Shown here: one piece after another, positions 5,554 to 6,061 of the stretch
Numbering within the stretch: position 1 is the stretch's first letter
How the letters are laid out: every line of letters begins with the position of its first letter
NCBI GenBank assembly: GCA_905477565.1
Contig: CAJQGO010000289.1
Coordinates: forward strand, 1 to 6,061
Direction of reading: 5' to 3'
Length of the DNA: 6,061 bases
DNA from: an uncultured Planctomycetota bacterium
GTDB lineage: Bacteria; Planctomycetota; Planctomycetia; Pirellulales; UBA1268
Notes under the pieces: generated by a model
Databases searched by the model: none
What the model saw: the letters and a program-made list of their open reading frames with translations, nothing else
What the model was told of the DNA's origin: nothing
Position numbers and translations under genes: made by a program

Positions 5554-6061
5554 GCACTTCTTCTCACCACCCCATCGTACTAGGAGTCACCGGTGCCTCA
5601 GGAGCGATTTATTCACGCCGACTTCTGCACGTGCTTCTCGATTCAAACTGCGACGTCCACCTCTCAGTAAGCCCTTCTGGAAAAGCCGTATTCGAGCAAG
5701 AACTCAACAAGTCACTGGATCTTGATGACTTTTCTGCTGAGCAATTCCTTGGAACCGCGACTCCCCTGTCTGGTCGCCTCACGTATCATCACTACAAAAA
5801 TCTTATGGCCCCCATTGCAAGTGGTTCATTCCTGACAAGTGCAATGGTCATTTGTCCATGTAGCGGGAGCACACTCTCCGCTGTTGCTCATGCAATGGGT
5901 GACAATCTTATTCACAGGGCAGCTGAAGTACATTTGAAGGAACGGCGAAAACTTGTTGTGGTGCCTCGCGAGAGCCCCCTTTCGCTCCCGCAACTAAAAA
6001 ACATGCAGGCTATTCACGAAGCCGGAGCCGTTGTTCTGCCGGCTTCACCGGGCTTTTACCA
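5550..6061 (+). CDS. ubiX: UbiX flavin prenyltransferase (runs off right edge)
   Basis: UbiX joins a dimethylallyl group to reduced FMN, producing the prenyl-FMN cofactor that UbiD-type decarboxylases require in ubiquinone and menaquinone pathways. The visible 170 codons cover most of a protein usually near 190-210 residues. The flavin-binding start VLGVTGASGAIYSRRL (10-25) is followed by APIASGSF (87-94), MVICPCSGSTL (99-109), the block DNLIHRAAEVHLKERRKLV (118-136) with PRESPL (139-144), and PASPGFY (164-170) at the edge. The SGSF serine, the LKERR lysine and arginines and the PRE motif are all present, so the enzyme looks functional. The ATG overlaps the ubiE TGA as ATGA, so the two are very likely cotranscribed and translationally coupled. 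The paralogous phenolic-acid decarboxylase subunit Pad1 is the same family; the ubiE neighbour favours the quinone role. Confidence 0.94.
   Translation, partial: MSTSSHHPIVLGVTGASGAIYSRRLLHVLLDSNCDVHLSVSPSGKAVFEQELNKSLDLDDFSAEQFLGTATPLSGRLTYHHYKNLMAPIASGSFLTSAMVICPCSGSTLSAVAHAMGDNLIHRAAEVHLKERRKLVVVPRESPLSLPQLKNMQAIHEAGAVVLPASPGFY

Noticed and set aside
1..6061. Search for mobile elements, CRISPR repeats, defence genes, tRNA genes and phage genes
   Set aside because: No tandem or regularly spaced repeats, transposase, integrase or tRNA-like sequence was seen; almost all of the window is explained by the seven genes listed.

Overview
The window looks like an ordinary bacterial chromosome segment made of closely packed housekeeping and conserved-hypothetical genes. 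I see no tRNA, rRNA, insertion sequence, CRISPR array or phage gene. The base composition is roughly balanced by eye. The single-chain glycyl-tRNA synthetase, the UbiE and UbiX proteins and the ComB-type phosphatase most resemble my memory of Planctomycetota (Pirellulaceae-like) proteins. That placement is inference from remembered protein style, not from a search.

Layout from left to right. The left edge holds the first 138 codons of histidinol dehydrogenase (hisD) on the minus strand, starting at a GTG near 415. A 238-base divergent gap (416-653) separates it from a plus-strand gene (654-1367) for a conserved protein of unknown function with a transglutaminase-like Cys/His signature. That gene converges on, and overlaps by 68 bases, a minus-strand gene for a xylose-isomerase-like TIM-barrel protein (1300-2145). 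The TIM-barrel gene is joined to glycyl-tRNA synthetase (glyQS, about 2142-3788) by a four-base ATGA overlap, so the two probably form one transcription unit. Upstream of glyQS, also on the minus strand, is a ComB-family 2-phosphosulfolactate phosphatase homologue (3920-4723).

The right part runs on the plus strand. A UbiE/MenG C-methyltransferase (about 4690-5553) is followed by a UbiX flavin prenyltransferase that overlaps it by ATGA and runs off the edge at 6061. These two genes form a quinone biosynthesis operon. UbiX makes the prenylated FMN used by the UbiD decarboxylase, and UbiE/MenG performs the ring C-methylation. In a bacterium of this kind the product is probably menaquinone.

The points most worth a second look are these: the ubiE reading frame has no conventional start codon where homologues begin, but has an ATT behind a good Shine-Dalgarno sequence; comB and ubiE are divergent neighbours that overlap if the only conventional ubiE start is used; the transglutaminase-like protein is an orphan; and a sugar-isomerase-like gene is translationally coupled to a tRNA synthetase. 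I found no convincing multi-gene system of a new kind.
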